DNA of 64,000 bases, taken from the NCBI GenBank assembly GCA_017163975.1, contig JAFFSR010000239.1, positions 2,728,001 to 2,792,000 on the forward strand, read 5' to 3'. The notes under the pieces were generated by a model. That model was not told where the DNA came from. It did no database searches and was given only the letters and a program-made list of their open reading frames with translations. This DNA is from Anastatus disparis (lineage: Eukaryota; Arthropoda; Insecta; Hymenoptera; Eupelmidae). Below, one piece after another: positions 1 through 14,152 of the stretch. A program made the position numbers and the translations under genes. Each line of letters begins with the position of its first letter. Positions within the stretch are counted from its first letter, which is position 1.

Positions 1-253
1 TCTCTACTTTTCTGCGTGTCTCTATGCAATCACGAGATTCTTGAATATACATGTACAACACTTTGAGAAAATATAACTTTCTAAAAATCGTTTTAGGCTT
101 TTATATAAATTGTAATATTATACTGCTTGATAATTAAATGCATATACGCACATACACATACTCACACTTAATTTTCATCGTAATAAGCGATGGGGTGCTT
201 AATACACGCGACAAACAATGAGCATTTCAAAGATAATTACATTTTAGTCTATT

Positions 254-293
254 GTCATTGTCGTCGTCATAGTCATACAGTCGTCGTCGTCGC
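254..293. repeat. Imperfect (GTC)n trinucleotide repeat
   Basis: GTC/TCG triplets with interruptions. No open frame of interest across it. Confidence 0.7.
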
Positions 294-1089
294 TGTCTCT
301 CTATGACTCTTGTACGATTCCAAATGACAATTGCATTTTCATTTATAGCGTCGCCCAGGCGTATTATATACTTTATTCTTATTCATTTATATAGAAAAAA
401 AGCAGACTGTATGCTCATTGCGTGCTTATAACGTTAACCATTGCACGCAACTGAATCGACTCGTTTACCTTTTTTTTTCTTCTTTCATATATGCACATAT
501 ATACCTTCCCTTTTTTTTTCTTTTTTTTATAGGTTAAGTGTGCCAATTACTTTGCATTACTATTTCTATCGTTTTGGATTCATATTAAAAAATTTTTTAA
601 AAGTTTTATCTAATCTAATTATAACAAGAGTTTAATTAGCTCGCATGCTTTAAATAATGCATTGTTTATTTTTTCTCTTATTCTTATTTTACCTCTTAAT
701 AAATAGGCTTGATTATTCGTTTAATAAATTATTAAGGCGTAATAAAAATAAAGCTAATGCGTTATTTTGTCACGCTATTAAAAACATTGGGAAAAAAAAT
801 TTCACATTGAAATTTTTCTAATGTATATAATAATAAACTTAAGAAACGCTATTTAACGAAAGAAGAAACCGCAATTTAGACAATATAGAGATTATGTTTG
901 AATGAAGAAAAAAGAAATTTCAATAAAGTTATTATATACGTGCATTAGAATAGAAACTATTGTATTAAATGTATATATATACATACAAAATATACAGATG
1001 TTTGATTCATCTAAGCATTTTTACCTATATGGTAAAGTTTGATTAAAGCTTTTATGTACTTATGGAGATTTTATCTCCTCTGTACGTAG

Positions 1090-1104
1090 GAGAGAGAGAG
1101 AGAG
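1090..1104. repeat. (GA)n microsatellite
   Basis: Fifteen bases of uninterrupted GA. Confidence 0.9.
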
Positions 1105-3275
1105 CCCATTGAATTTCCCAAGATATTTTCCAGCACTTAGTCTTACATAAATTTCTTTGTCCGCTTGATCATGAAAGCGATTTAGTCCTCAAAATCCCGC
1201 GGTTTTAAAGCGGCGTTTGGGCTTTGGAGAAGAGACAGAGAGAAGTAGTCTCTCTCTCCGTGTTCTCTCCCTCGGCTGTTGGCAGAAAAGTCGGAGAGTA
1301 ATCCGACCGGTAAACTTTCTACTAACACAGAATAAGAGAGCGGGAGAGAGAATAAAGATTCGAGCTATATATTGTGAAATGCCTTTGACTGTCACTTTGG
1401 ACTTTGCTGAGCTTCTTTTCTCGAAAAAAGTCTTTTTTTTTATTTTCCTAACTCCTCTTCAATACTTATTTAATTCTCTCTCTTTTTTTTCACTTATGTT
1501 TTTTCGGAGTTTAAATCTTGAATACGAAAGCGAATGAAACAATAACAAGCAATGATAAAAACAAAGAGACCGTAGAAAAGTGAATATATATACATTTTTT
1601 TCTTCTTTTTTACAAAGAGAAAGATTCTTGATGTACTTTATATTTACATATACTGAAAACTGGCTTTATAAAGTGTAAACAATGTCTCGGAGCTTGAGCA
1701 TATTTCAGTTGAATGGTATAAAGCTCATCGCAACATTTTCAAGTGAAATGCGACGTTATGAAAGAGTAAAGAGAAAATATACACATAGTTGTGAGGCTGC
1801 TGCTCTCTCCCGAAAGTAAACGAGCAAAAGGAGAAACACATTAAAGATATAATAATTGTATTACATTCGAGTTTCTTTATGAAAATCAAAATTAATTGAA
1901 TAACCCTTAATTATAAACTAATTGGATGAAATTCATCAAAGAATAAAAACTAATTTGAGAAAAAAAAAACAAATAAACGAAAAAAGTAGAAATAATTTAA
2001 AAATAATTTCTCCATTTTTCATACTCGACGATGATAACCATTATTTTATATATGCGCGCGAGAAAAAGAAGTATGCGAATAAGAAAAAAACAGCCTCTTG
2101 TCAGTTGCCATAGAAGAAGAAAAAAATATACGGATTTACGCACAGACTGTCTGCTGCTGTTTTTTTTTATTATTTGCTTCGATGCAGAAAAGAAATGAAG
2201 AAGCTCTCGCGTGCATTCGAACCTTCATTTTCTTGAAAAAAAAAGGAGAGAAAATAAAAAATAGAGAAAGAAGGGGGAAAAATAAGAAGAAAAACTGAAG
2301 AAGGAAAAAAAGGAAGAAGAAGGAAAAAAATAATATAAAAGAAGAAATTCAAGATTCATTGTTGTTCGTAACGAGGACATGGCGAATGGAGCATATACAG
2401 TACTAACGTACGTCACCTTTTAAGATTTGTTTTGGTACTTAAAACTCTTCGAGACCGTGACGAAATAATAGAAAACGCTCGAGTACACGTATATAATACA
2501 TATGTACACATATAATACGAGACGAATTGCTTGAACAGAGAGAGCTTTAAATGTTATGGCTTTTAGTGTAATATGTACACGTTTAAAAAGAATTGCCATT
2601 ATTTTACACGAAATTCTTACTTTGCACGGGGATTTACGAGTCGGTAATATTTCTAAATCAATCAACGTTTTCAAGCTCCATTTGCATTTTTAATTTTAGA
2701 ATTTGCTTGGCTTTTTTTGTTTGCCCTCTCGTTATATATAGAACAATGCCTTAGAAAGGTGAGAAATCACTATAAACTATGACTTTATTTTTTCTTTTCT
2801 CTTTTTTTTTGCTTCAGCAAACAAATAATTGTCTTCATCTTGTAAAGCTATAAATATGAAGCTTACGTAAGAAGGTATTATTCTACATTCAAAAAGTAAT
2901 TTAAGAGCATTATTTTAGGTGTGTAAAAAAGAGAGAGAGAAAAACGAGATAAAACATGATTGCCTCGTTTTTTAAAAGCATGGAAAAAAAACAAAAATGT
3001 AAAAATATGTCAAAGTATTTCTTTTGCAAAGAGTTGAAATTTATTTAACCGAAAAATAACTAAAAATATTTTTTTATATATTCAAATAAACATTAAAAAA
3101 ATGCAATGTATATATCGTCCTACCTTTTTTTTTGTTTTTCAACACTTCACTTTATATTGGCTCGTATTTTTTTACAAAAGTTAACTATTCTCGTAAATTA
3201 AAAATAAAGTACAAAGAATCCTTGTATATACGCATGTATTTAATGAAAAAACAAGAGACAAAAGACAAGATGTAT

Positions 3276-3296
3276 ACAACAACAACAACAGCAACA
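3276..3296. repeat. (CAA)n trinucleotide repeat
   Basis: CAA triplets with one GCA interruption. Confidence 0.75.
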
Positions 3297-4607
3297 AAAA
3301 AGGCTACTAGAAAAAAAAAAGAAAAGCAAATTTAGATGCATCCTCGTGTATACAAGTAGTCGGAGCTTTCTATTATAAAAGCAAAATGACGGAGGCTAAT
3401 TAAAACCGAGATGGCCATCTCTCTTTCTCTCTGTTTAGCCGGCACTTTTTGCGTCCCGTCAAAAAATTTAATTAGTTTAACGCCCCCGCTAGGCGACAAA
3501 GGGACCTTTCGTTAGCCATATTTTTTTTCTACGAAATATACAATAGATATACATCTATACACATATCATCTACATATCTATAGACATACTTTCAGTTGAA
3601 AACCGGAGGATTGACTAAATTTTGATGTGATGCATATATACGCGTATGTTTGTATACATGCGTACGTGTTCTAATGATGATATATATTCTCCAAACAAGA
3701 AGACGACGGTTATAATCATAGAACCGTAGGTATATAAGGCTTGGCACCTAAAGGCGCGTCTTTGGTATCTATATATACATTACCTTTGCAAAGCTTCCCT
3801 TCCGCTTTTCGCGTGTATATATGTATGTATGACGTACGCGCCTTTAACCTATCCTTAAATGCTGAGTTGGGCAAACTGGCACGTCGCTAAGTATACATAC
3901 ACACACGTATACATGTATTCTTTCATTTTCTCTCATATATGTGGCTTCCGTGTCAACTTTTGTCTTTTATGAGATTAACTTGTATTAGGGCCTTCTTTAT
4001 GTACTAGATTTGCTTTTAACTTTGACTCTTAATTTTCTTGGAATCGTAGAATATACTGGAAGACTTATATACGTGCACGCAACTATTTAAAGTTACTTTT
4101 TTTTCAAATGTATAAATAGTATTTCTCAATATTGTTTCATTAACGTTATGAGTCTACCGAATGAAAAAAACTAAAGAAGTAGAGAAAAAAATGTTATAGT
4201 ATAATAAGCAAATGAGCTGCATGTGTTTCTTGTTACAATTTAAATGTCTCTTATGCTTGATATGCGCTATTTATATTCTCGTATACATACCGAGTCGTTT
4301 TAGATCAACATCTGGTAAATTTGTATTTCTAAGTATATAAGCTACTATGTTCACACATAATTACAATTACTTTTTTTCTCTCTGCTTATTTATTTTTTTT
4401 ATTTATTGCTCGCGAACTTAAATGTTATCCATCTTATTTATCTTAATTCAACGTAAAGATTAAAAAAAAAACTGAGTAAGATTTGCAATAATCAAGTGAC
4501 TCTAAATATATTCCTTATAAGAAGTAAATTGCGTTCTAAGCACTAGAGTAAATCCTGTTAAAGCTAATCACTAATTGCATAATTATATTGGTCAAACAAG
4601 CTCTTTC

Positions 4608-4623
4608 CTCTCTCTCTCTCTCT
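4608..4623. repeat. (CT)n microsatellite
   Basis: Sixteen bases of CT. Confidence 0.9.
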
Positions 4624-4670
4624 TTAACAACTATATAGATGTTGTCAGCTATGCGTATAGATCCAAGGCA

Positions 4671-4739
4671 TCGTCTCGTCGTCGTCGTTGTTGTTCTCCT
4701 CTCCTCCCTCATCGTCGTCGTTGACTATATACGACGACT
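4671..4739. repeat. Imperfect (CGT)n/(GTT)n/(TCC)n triplet block
   Basis: Two CGT runs flank GTT and TCC triplets over about 70 bp, followed by ACGACGA in the opposite sense, so part of it can fold. Confidence 0.7.
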
Positions 4740-6604
4740 ATATAATGTCGGTTCGTTCGTCGTGCCTTCGTCAATCAGTCTTGGTTTACCTCAATTCAAC
4801 TTGCTTGACTAATTTTCTTCCAACTCCCCCTTCTCCTCTCTCTCTTTAACGCTATTTTATCCGTCAGTTAACTGTACAAGTATAATTCTCTCTCTTTCTG
4901 TCTTGCTTTCTGTGCAACTCGTTTTTCTCTTTTTTTTGTAGCATGGCAAGTTAATGTCTGTCTTTCGCGAACATCATCTATCATTATTATAACCATAATT
5001 TAACTTCATTTATGAGCAAAGTTTTTTTTGTAAAGAAAATAAAATAAAAATAATAAATGAAAGCGCTTGATGAATTAAAAATAATAATTTTTCTCCGCGA
5101 AGCAAATAAATGTTAAGTCATTATTATTTTTCGTGTTTGTCGGTAAATTTTCACGTTTATTACGACGAGATAACTAGAATTTTAAAAGTAAATATACGTT
5201 TGGTGAAAGGAAATACTAGATTTTTTTCCAATTACGCATCCAGTGTCTATTGACGTTTAAAAAAAAAATGAAATTCACCCGTCGACGAGAGAGAGAAAAA
5301 AAGGTCAAAAGTATAGAAATACAAAGAAAGCAAAAAGCTAGAAAATCCAAGCGGGTGGTATCGAATTTTCGTTTTTTCTTTTTCTTTCTTTCTTCCTTTT
5401 TTTTTTTAAATCCAGAACTCACAAATTTCGCTGACAGGAGAAATGATCGACAAGATCGTATATAACATATTGTAAGCTACACTCGCAATATTAACTTTAC
5501 AATTGTACCTTGCTTACTGTATTTACACGATAAACTCAACAAAAAGTAAATAAAAAGTTTTTAATAAAAAAAAAAAACTAAAATAATAAAACAAGATAGT
5601 AGTAAAATGTATACAGGGCGTATATAATAAACACCAGGCGGTCATGCATATATGCGTGATACACATAGTAGCGCATGTATATTGAAAGGCGAATCTCTTG
5701 CAGAGAGTGAGAGAGAATATGTTTGCTTACGCGTTTCTCTCACCTACATATGTATATGTATACAGCAAAAAGCTGTCCAACTTGGATTACAATCACAAAT
5801 CGTAAATGCATTTATATATGTATATATATATAGCTTGAAGTTATAAGGCTTCGCGTAAAATGTAGATTAGCCGTTAGGATATGTCGCGAGAGACATTATT
5901 CGGTACAGTATGGCAGCAGCTGGTATTAGCATAATTTATGGCTTATAACTCGTTCTGTGTGAATTTTCTTCCAACGAAGTATAACGTTAAACGTTACGTA
6001 AGTGGGGTGCAATTTCTGATTTGTAGGCGGACTACCTACTGTTGTGTAAAAAAATGGTAACAAAAAAAAAGATAATACAGGAGGTATACCTAAAAAGTGT
6101 AGAGTAGATCAAAAGTATAGTTTTAAGGAGATGAATGAAAGGTGCCATAGTAGTAGTTTTCATTGAAGCTTCTATTTCAATAAAAAAAAGAAATTCAAAC
6201 ACAACAATACACAAAAGCAATAGGTAAAAAAAAGAAAAAAAAACAAATAGTAACAAAAAGAGAGAAGAAAAAAGATAGAACTATTGGTTTGAATTTACAT
6301 AACAATACGGAAGTCGTTTGATTTCTATCTATCGTTTGCGCGAAAATACATCGTTCATACTATATAGCAGATATCTATAGAGTGTGTATAGATATACATA
6401 TAACGGAGCAACGATGAATGTATATGGAGAAGAGCTTTAAGCTCATATACGTATAACGTCAAGGCCTTCATCAGAAGCAAGCGCTTTTCTCTCCCGCCCT
6501 CGCGTGCAGGTGTAAATAGCCTTTGACACTAATTAATCGCACGAATTGATCCTAACGAGCAACACTCTGCTCATACTATCACGTTAGTGTGTTCGTTCAC
6601 CTTT

Positions 6605-6622
6605 CTCTCTCTCTCTCTCTCT
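6605..6622. repeat. (CT)n microsatellite
   Basis: Eighteen bases of CT. Confidence 0.9.
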
Positions 6623-7175
6623 TCTGTACTTCATCCGATAACTTTGCTTTGCTTTTGCTTTAGTTTATAGATCGTCACACTTTACACCTTTCCTCCACCC
6701 TATTCTAGTATGTATAGTTTCAACGCTTCTGCTGTGTGTACGGGTATGTATGCGCATAACGATATATGTAATATAACAATAGCTGTTATTCTGCTAAAAG
6801 ATAATGACGTACTTGCATAAACAAGACCTGTAAACTGACTACAATTACAATGGATATCGATTTTCGTAAAGGTGATAAATGCTTATTTCAAAACCATCAC
6901 ACGAAAGCTATACGTGACACACACATATATAAAAGCTCGCACATGAGCAAGCGCGATTTTCATTTGTTAATTAGAAAGTTTCGTGCTTTTAATTTTTCTT
7001 CTTTTTTCCCTTCCCGCTTATACTTTAAAGCTTATATATTGATTACTTTGAAATACATGAGATAAATAGAGTTATTTTTTTTACTACGCGATATATCGTG
7101 GTCTATTTATAAATTTATTCCTTGCCATATAATGATTCGAATAGAATAGGAGAGAATGTTTTTTTATGTACTCAC

Positions 7176-7229
7176 GTTGTGAAAGAATTCTTTTACAACG
7201 ACGGTATGGGATATCGGAGCATAACTCAC
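7176..7229 (-). other. Candidate 54-nt exon or recursive-splice exon
   Basis: On the minus strand a T-rich tract ending TTTATGTTTCAG (AG at 7231-7230) is followed immediately by GTGAGT. The sequence then runs 54 nt to CAAC before a second strong donor GTGAGTAC at 7175. The 54 nt are open in frame 1 (18 codons, VSYAPISHTVVVKEFFHN), but an open frame this short is expected by chance. An acceptor abutting a donor in a long gene-free stretch is the arrangement of a recursive splice site with an RS exon; an ordinary cassette exon of a large minus-strand gene is the alternative. The host gene is not in view. Confidence 0.35.
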
Positions 7230-8249
7230 CTGAAACATAAAAAAATAAGAAAATATTAAAGTTAACGTGAAGTAAATGTAAGAATGAAAGTAAATAGCTA
7301 GATTTATTATGTTTGTTAGAGCAAGTTTTATCCTGGAGATATATTGATGATATAGATTTTTTTGCTAAAATGTATATTTGAAATAGGTAGATTTGGAAAA
7401 TTTGGTGAAACCTAATAACTTCAAAAACTAGAATGCTTTTTTTTAATATAAGCTAAATGTACCGATCATTGACCATGTTAAGAAAATAGCCAACCCAATA
7501 GATAACGCATGTTGATTCTCGATTTTACCCGTGGGTAACTTTGAAGTGGTACCATTCCTTGGGTGGTTATGTACTAGGACATTTACCTTAGAATATTCAA
7601 ATGAAAAACAATATTAATTCGATGATAACTTTTACTTTATCTCGTAAACAATGTTGGTATTTCACTTTTAAATGCGAGCTAAAAAGAAGGTTCTTTTTAA
7701 TAAATTCAAAAATGTCAGCAAGATTTAAACCTCTAACGATTCCCCAGCGAGGTAAATGTGTCATACTCTTTTTCATAAAACGACACGTAACACGTTAAAA
7801 AAAAAAGAAAAAGAAAAATAAAACAGTCACATTTTCTCAAAGAAAATACAGAAACTTGACAACGTGAGCGTTACAGTTTTCAGATGAAAAAAAAGGAGCA
7901 AACAAATATATATAACATTTCGTTGGCTTTTCTCCTCTAGAGACTTATATTCCTCGCAGACTCAGAGGAAAGCTTTGGTAAGTAAATGAAGCTCAGAAGC
8001 ATAGAGAATAAGGTGGCTGCTGCTACTGCTGTTATATAGTTAAAGGTATATATCGATTATTATAGTCGCACGCGCTTGCATATATTCTGTAAAGCGAGTA
8101 CAGCCTTACCTACCCTTCTTTTATGTATGTACATATATACGTGTATACGTATACGACGATCAGTAGCAAGTTTTCAGGCATCGCTTGGCACATTACACTT
8201 TACGGTCTGCTTCTCATCGTCAACGTCGCTCAAAGTAGAATTAAATTCG

Positions 8250-8278
8250 TGCTGCTGCTGCTGCTGCTACTACTGCTC
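8250..8278. repeat. (CTG)n/(CTA)n trinucleotide repeat
   Basis: Six CTG-type triplets followed by CTA triplets. They give a poly-Leu or poly-Cys stretch in two open frames, which is not evidence of coding. Confidence 0.85.
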
Positions 8279-11200
8279 TGTATACATGCGGAGCTTTTGC
8301 TTCCGGCCTACTCGCGATCTATATATCTAAAGAACATGAAAACGTACAGCACCGCTTACAAATACTTACAGATACATCGCCTAAGACCCTCTTTTTACAA
8401 GCTACAAAAAAAATATATAAAAAAAAATATATAGAGAGAGAAAAACCTTAACGTTTTCGCTCTTTTTTTTTTCTTATTCACTCGTTTCTTAACATCGATA
8501 TATATATTTTACTTTTATATCCTTGTACGTACGTATCGTATGCGTGTGAGCGTACTTTTTCCTTCGAACTAAAAGTTCTTACTCGATCTTTCTCTCTCTC
8601 GTTCGAAGCCTGATGTTTTTCGATAGACATTTTTAAGACTATCATTTTTCAATCTGATGCTCTACCTAGAAAATATACTACTTGCAAGTATATAAAATTT
8701 ATTTTTTTTACTCCAAGTAATGGCTTATCAAGGAGTAAAACGATAAGTGATAAAATGAAATTTTACATGTGATTTATGATAAATATTCATGAAAAAAAAA
8801 TGAAAAAAATTAACATAATTTCATGCGGTACGAGCCGTGTCTGATTTTATTACGTTATGTAAGCAGGATTAAATTTCATAATATATTTTGACGTATTAAG
8901 ATCGTTATGATTTTCATGATAAATTTTCTTCATGAACGTATTTTCCATACACGATGGACCATGAAAAATTAATTATAATTTAATAAATAAAGATCATTGC
9001 TCAACATGCATGGGTCAAATTAGTAAAAAGATAAGAAGAAAAAAAAGAGATAAAAGTTATAATTCAGCTGGTAGTTTATTTACGCAACAACAATGAGAAT
9101 TGTGTGCCGCAGTATGACTGCAGTTGACATCTAAGCATTGTCGTGTATACGTAAACGTTCATCTTTTCTCTCTCTTTCTCTTTTTCTCTTGTATAACCAA
9201 GGAAAGATGCGTTTTCTCTACCCTTTTCTGTATCAGACACTTTTCCTCTTATTTGGCAGAAAAAAAGAGATGATTTTTTTTCTTTTTTCATCACAACAAA
9301 CTACGTATCTCCTATTTTCGCTTTAACATTCATATACACTTATTTATTTGGCTTTGATTTTTTTTTTGCTCTTCCTTTTCGTTCCTTTAGCTTTTACTTC
9401 AAGAATATATACGAGCATCAAACGTTTACGGTACTATCAAAAAGCAACTGCTTGCACAAATGCAAAAAAAAAATTTTTTTTTTCACAGACATTTTGGCCT
9501 TTGTACGTGAAATAGACAAAATTTTTCCAAGCCAAAAAACTCTTTCTTTCTTTTTTTTACTATTTTTTTTATCCTTCTCTCTTTTCACGGATATCGACAA
9601 TAAAATGCGCATACTGTAAAAAGCTTCACCTTTTCCCACATGTTGAGTTTTGAAACGTGAAAGGTATATACGATAATTTTGACCTTTCAACCTGAAAAAC
9701 TATATACAATTGCTTTTTTTCAATTTTTCGTGCTATGACCTCCTTACTTACTTTTACTTTTTTATAGTTTATAGGCAGTTTGAAAAATTTAATTTTCTTG
9801 AATATCAATTATTCAAAACTTTATCATAATATTATCTATAATGTTTTAGTACATCATTACATACTTTTTATGCAAAGTTAATTAATTTTGTTAAAAATTT
9901 AAATGAAAAATACATATGAGAAAGTTCGATAGCACACATGCCACTCGAAATATATTCTTGGAAAATATAAAAAGTTTAAAAATTTTCGAGGACGCATCAT
10001 CAAAAACAGAGTAGCAAAGAGACGAAAAAAAAGATATATTTCAATAATCTTAAAACGATTGAACTTTTCGAAGCATAGAGCAGAAACAGCAGGCAGCGGT
10101 GAGTAGGTAGCGGCAGCGGTAGCATAGATATAGAAATCGAGTGCAAGAGAAATCACAAGGGAATCGAAAAGGAAACGAGAGCACAAACACTAAAAAAAAG
10201 ACATATAATAAAAATCCAAGAGAGAAAATAATGCAATGGAAAAAGAGGCCCAGCGGCTCTTGTGCGCATATAACATCCTTTTGTTTCGCTTTACTTTAAT
10301 ATTTATGCATTTATTAATGTATATATTGTATATATATATAGAGCGATATACTCGAGCAAAAGCAGCATATTCATAAGTTATGTATGCTATTGCTCTCTAC
10401 TTTCATTATTATATAGCTCATATGTTTTATGTATATATATACATATATGGTTGAAAATGAAATTTTATTATTATATAGTGTGACTAAACAATCGACGTTG
10501 CTAAATTTTCCAGAAAATTAGCTGGACGTTAAATAGGCTTTAGGTAAGGGGGTGTAAGAACTTTATATATGTATATATAAGCGAATGAAGCGAGACATGC
10601 GAAAAAACTGGTATTGGAATTAGCGAAGTACACTGATGTATATATGTATACTACTAAAGCTTGCAACAAGCGTGGGCTTTAATGCCTTTTATGCATGAAT
10701 AGAAACAGAGGACTAGAGGACTTGCTTCAATTTTCTCTCTATTTTTTTTTTAACTTGCTCTTTTATTTTTCTTTTTTTTCTCTCTTTCTCTTGAAAAACG
10801 AATGGCTATAAATGAACCGTTGAAAGCGCGTACTACTGCGCTTCTTCTTCCCTTATTCTTCATTTGCTTTTTATTCGTACTCTGTCTACACAGCCGTTCT
10901 TTTTTTTATTGTACGAATTCCGTCTATTCTGAAAGCTCGGAAACTTGATTTCGTGAAATTCTTTTGAATGGTTTGAAATTCTTTTGAAATTAATTAATAA
11001 ATTAATAGTAATTAATTATTTTATTAACTCGATTGTTTTGAAAATTCATCGATGAATATTTGAACGCGTATTGAAAGATTTTAATAAATTTTATCTAGAA
11101 TATTTTTTTTTTGAATTTTTATAGGTTAACTTGTATTTGAACGAACTGAGATCTTTCCTTTTTCCGTGAATTTTATACGAAACTCCAATATTTGAGCATC

Positions 11201-14096
11201 AAATTGAAAACGCTAAACAAAATTGAAAATTTTATTTGCATAAATAAATAAACTAACGATTTTATTTTCATTGTTAAAATTAATATTGCTTCTTATTTTT
11301 GTAAGACGAAAATATTTTAGTTTATAGAGAGTAAAAATCGATTGGAAATTTCATAAATAGATACATATTATAAATAAATATAATAAAAATTATTATGTTT
11401 TATAGCAATTACATAATATTCGTACAATAAAGTATTATTATTGTTATTCGATTTTTTTCTCTTTTTATAAAAACTTGTTTATATCAGTCCAATTTTTAAT
11501 AAATGCAAGTTGCAAACTCAGTCTTCAAGATTTTGTTAAACATCATATTTTCTGCAGAATCTCATACAAAAAAAGGATAAGGACTCGTAGAAGAAAAAGC
11601 AATCGGAAGCAACATAATAAATTGATAATAAAAATACAATGGAGTTGTAAAAAAGCATAAAAAAGAAGAAAAGAATAAAGGAAACTGACAAAGAATAAAT
11701 TATTGATGTTCGCAAGTGCACGAGTATTTAATGAGAGAATAAAAGTTTAACAAGAAAACGTATCCATCTGACTACCTAATTTTAAATATCGTCAAATGAG
11801 TAAGAACAATGATAACGGAAATGTGTTTCGTATTGATTTAAAGTACTTGCATTTGTTCGTTATAAATTGATAAATTGACGAGTTCTTCTATATAAACTGA
11901 TAATAAATTGATTTATATTTTAATGAGCATTTATAGATTATTTTAATATAATTTGATAAAAAAATAAAAAAAACAAATTGTTTCGAGCTAAAAGTTATGA
12001 ACATTTTTCGTTTTGCAAAGAATTGAAATTCATCACAATTGATCTTTCATGAAATATCCACCTTTGTTTAATAAATTATGATACCTTTAAAAATTCTCAT
12101 ACGTTTTTTTTTATTAGCAAAAGTAAAATCCTGGTTAATCCAATTATATTAGAATAAAGAGAAGAGAATAGAAAAAAATGTTACCATGACAGTTACCTTG
12201 AGTTTATTTTTCGTTTGTAATTGTAAACCGTAACGTTTAAACACAAGAAGCATCGCTTGGGCCCCTTAGAGCAGTTGTTCTTTGAACAAGTAGTGTGCGC
12301 GACGTGACACAATCCCGTTCAAAAGAGAGAAAGAGAGAGAGAGAGTGAGTGAGTCTCGGTTCTCTTATCTTGTGTGCCAGTGCATGCAGCGCGTACTGAA
12401 TAAAAGCCGTGCACTAAACTACATCTATATACATACGCACATGTATACGTACACACACATAGATTCTCCTAACTCGTATAAGAGAGATAGGTTAGAGAAA
12501 AGTCAAAAGGGTAGAGAGAACAGAAGAGCCGTATGCAACGAGCGTGTAAGCGTTGCATTACACGCTATGCAAGCGGTGGAGTGGGCCCTTTTTTATTTTT
12601 CCCTTTTCTTTTTTTTTTCTTGTAAAGACTATATAATACAGCCAGCTTCTGTATAACTCTCTTCTACTGGACATGCGATGGCACAAATCTCTACAGGGCT
12701 TTACTTCTTCTCTCTCTCGACTTACGTCACTTGACCTTTATATACTTCTCTTCTATTTCACTTTGAGATCATTTATCTTTTAAAAGACAAATGTATGTGT
12801 GTGTATATGGTGTATGCTATAGGAGTTTTCTCTTATAACCAATGTCATTTTTTGTTTGAGATTTTATTATAAATGTTCTATTGAAATTTTTGATTTTAAT
12901 TATTAGAAACCGATGCTTTGGACTTCTATAATAGTAAAACAATAGAATTCATAAATATTTCTTTCTTATCAACTTGGATCATCGCAACCTCAATACGAAT
13001 CACACAGCCCACGCGTTTCTTCATTTCGAATCTTATTATTTTTTTTTATTTCATAATTCAAAGCTACAATAGTCACTGTAAATAATGTATGTGTACTTCG
13101 ATTTTTCCGATCGCTGGTATATTATTTACAAAATTTTTTTTACTTAATTTTCCAGATGATATTTATAGTCTCTCGGTGGAAAGATGTAGCTAGGAGGTAC
13201 AACTGTACTATTAATCAGAAGATTCATGAGGAGAAAAAAAAAGAGAGAGGGAAGTGAAGAGGACGAGGCTTGTTCTTTTAAAGAAAACAATAGGATTGTT
13301 AGAAGATTTACGCGGCAGTTGCGACTCTCTGTGTTTCCGGAAAGAAAAAAAAGAGAGACGAGAGTTGGTAGGCCAAGAGAGCAGAAAACGAATGAGCGTA
13401 TATATGTATATATGTGTGAGAACATGAAAGTCATCATAGAACGGAAAATTGCAAGCTTCACGTTTCTTCTTCTTCTTCAGTTAGTATTGAAAATATCATC
13501 AACGAGAAACGATTACAATTTTTCTATAGTCTTTACTGTCATTTTTTCTTTCTTTTTATTCCACAATCGTTTTATTCTCCTGACATTTAAACTCAAACTA
13601 AAGCTTGTTTTCTTTATCTTTCCGTAAATAGCGCACGCATGTATGTATACGCGCTTTTCTTTTACCATCCTTTTATTCATCGCCACTTGCATCCCCCCAA
13701 CAACTTTTCTCTGCTTAAGAGAGATAAAAAAAAAAGAGAAAAGTCAAATGAGGAACAAGAAGAACACAAGAAGATAAAAAATAAAAGAAGAAAAAAAAAG
13801 AAAGTTGCAGCATACACTTTAAAGCTGGACCGTAATGACTCTTCGAAATGGTTCATGCTAGTGTGCTTAGACTGCTGTGCTACGTTTGTCCTACTAACGA
13901 TGTACCTATACCACTAGAAGCTTTTCTCTATCTTGGGGACAAGTTGAAGAGTAAAAAAAAAGAAGAAGAAAAAGAGTATATATAACCCTACCACTGTAAG
14001 CAAAGTCATCGTCTTTAGTGTAACGCTCTATTGCTTTCTACTGCTAACAAAAGTCAAAAAAAGGAGAGAAAAAAAACGATGTTAAAACTTAACTCA

Positions 14097-14152
14097 CCAA
14101 GTCAAAGTCGATAAATATTCCGGTCACGCTTCTTTTCGTTAGGTTTTTAAAA
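14097..14152 (-). other. Weak candidate exon on the minus strand
   Basis: A donor-like GTGAGT (14096 downwards) follows about 56 nt that begin after TTATTCTAAAG. The frame that ends in phase 0 reads FKNLTKRSVTGIFIDFDL. The acceptor has a modest pyrimidine tract. The protein is not recognised, and CT-rich DNA like this yields many chance acceptor/donor pairs. Confidence 0.12.

Larger units (their letters stand above)
1..7100. other. Gene-free, simple-repeat-rich DNA
   Basis: No open frame that looks like coding sequence. It is mostly AT-rich, with poly-A, poly-T, GA and CT tracts and TATATAYATA strings. A stretch at about 3380-3520 has more balanced composition, with two TAATTA cores (homeodomain-type sites) and GC-richer words, and could be a regulatory element. 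A polypyrimidine tract ending TATAG at 532 is acceptor-like but has no recognisable exon after it. Confidence 0.6.

Noticed and set aside
7440..7590. Possible diverged terminal inverted repeats starting TAAATGT
   Set aside because: Only about 17 of 28 positions match and no target duplication is seen.
8371..8402. Acceptor/donor pair on the minus strand enclosing about 32 nt (TTTTTTTTGTAG ... GTAAGTATTT)
   Set aside because: Its only open frame does not match the phase of the other candidate exons, and T-rich tracts make such pairs common by chance.
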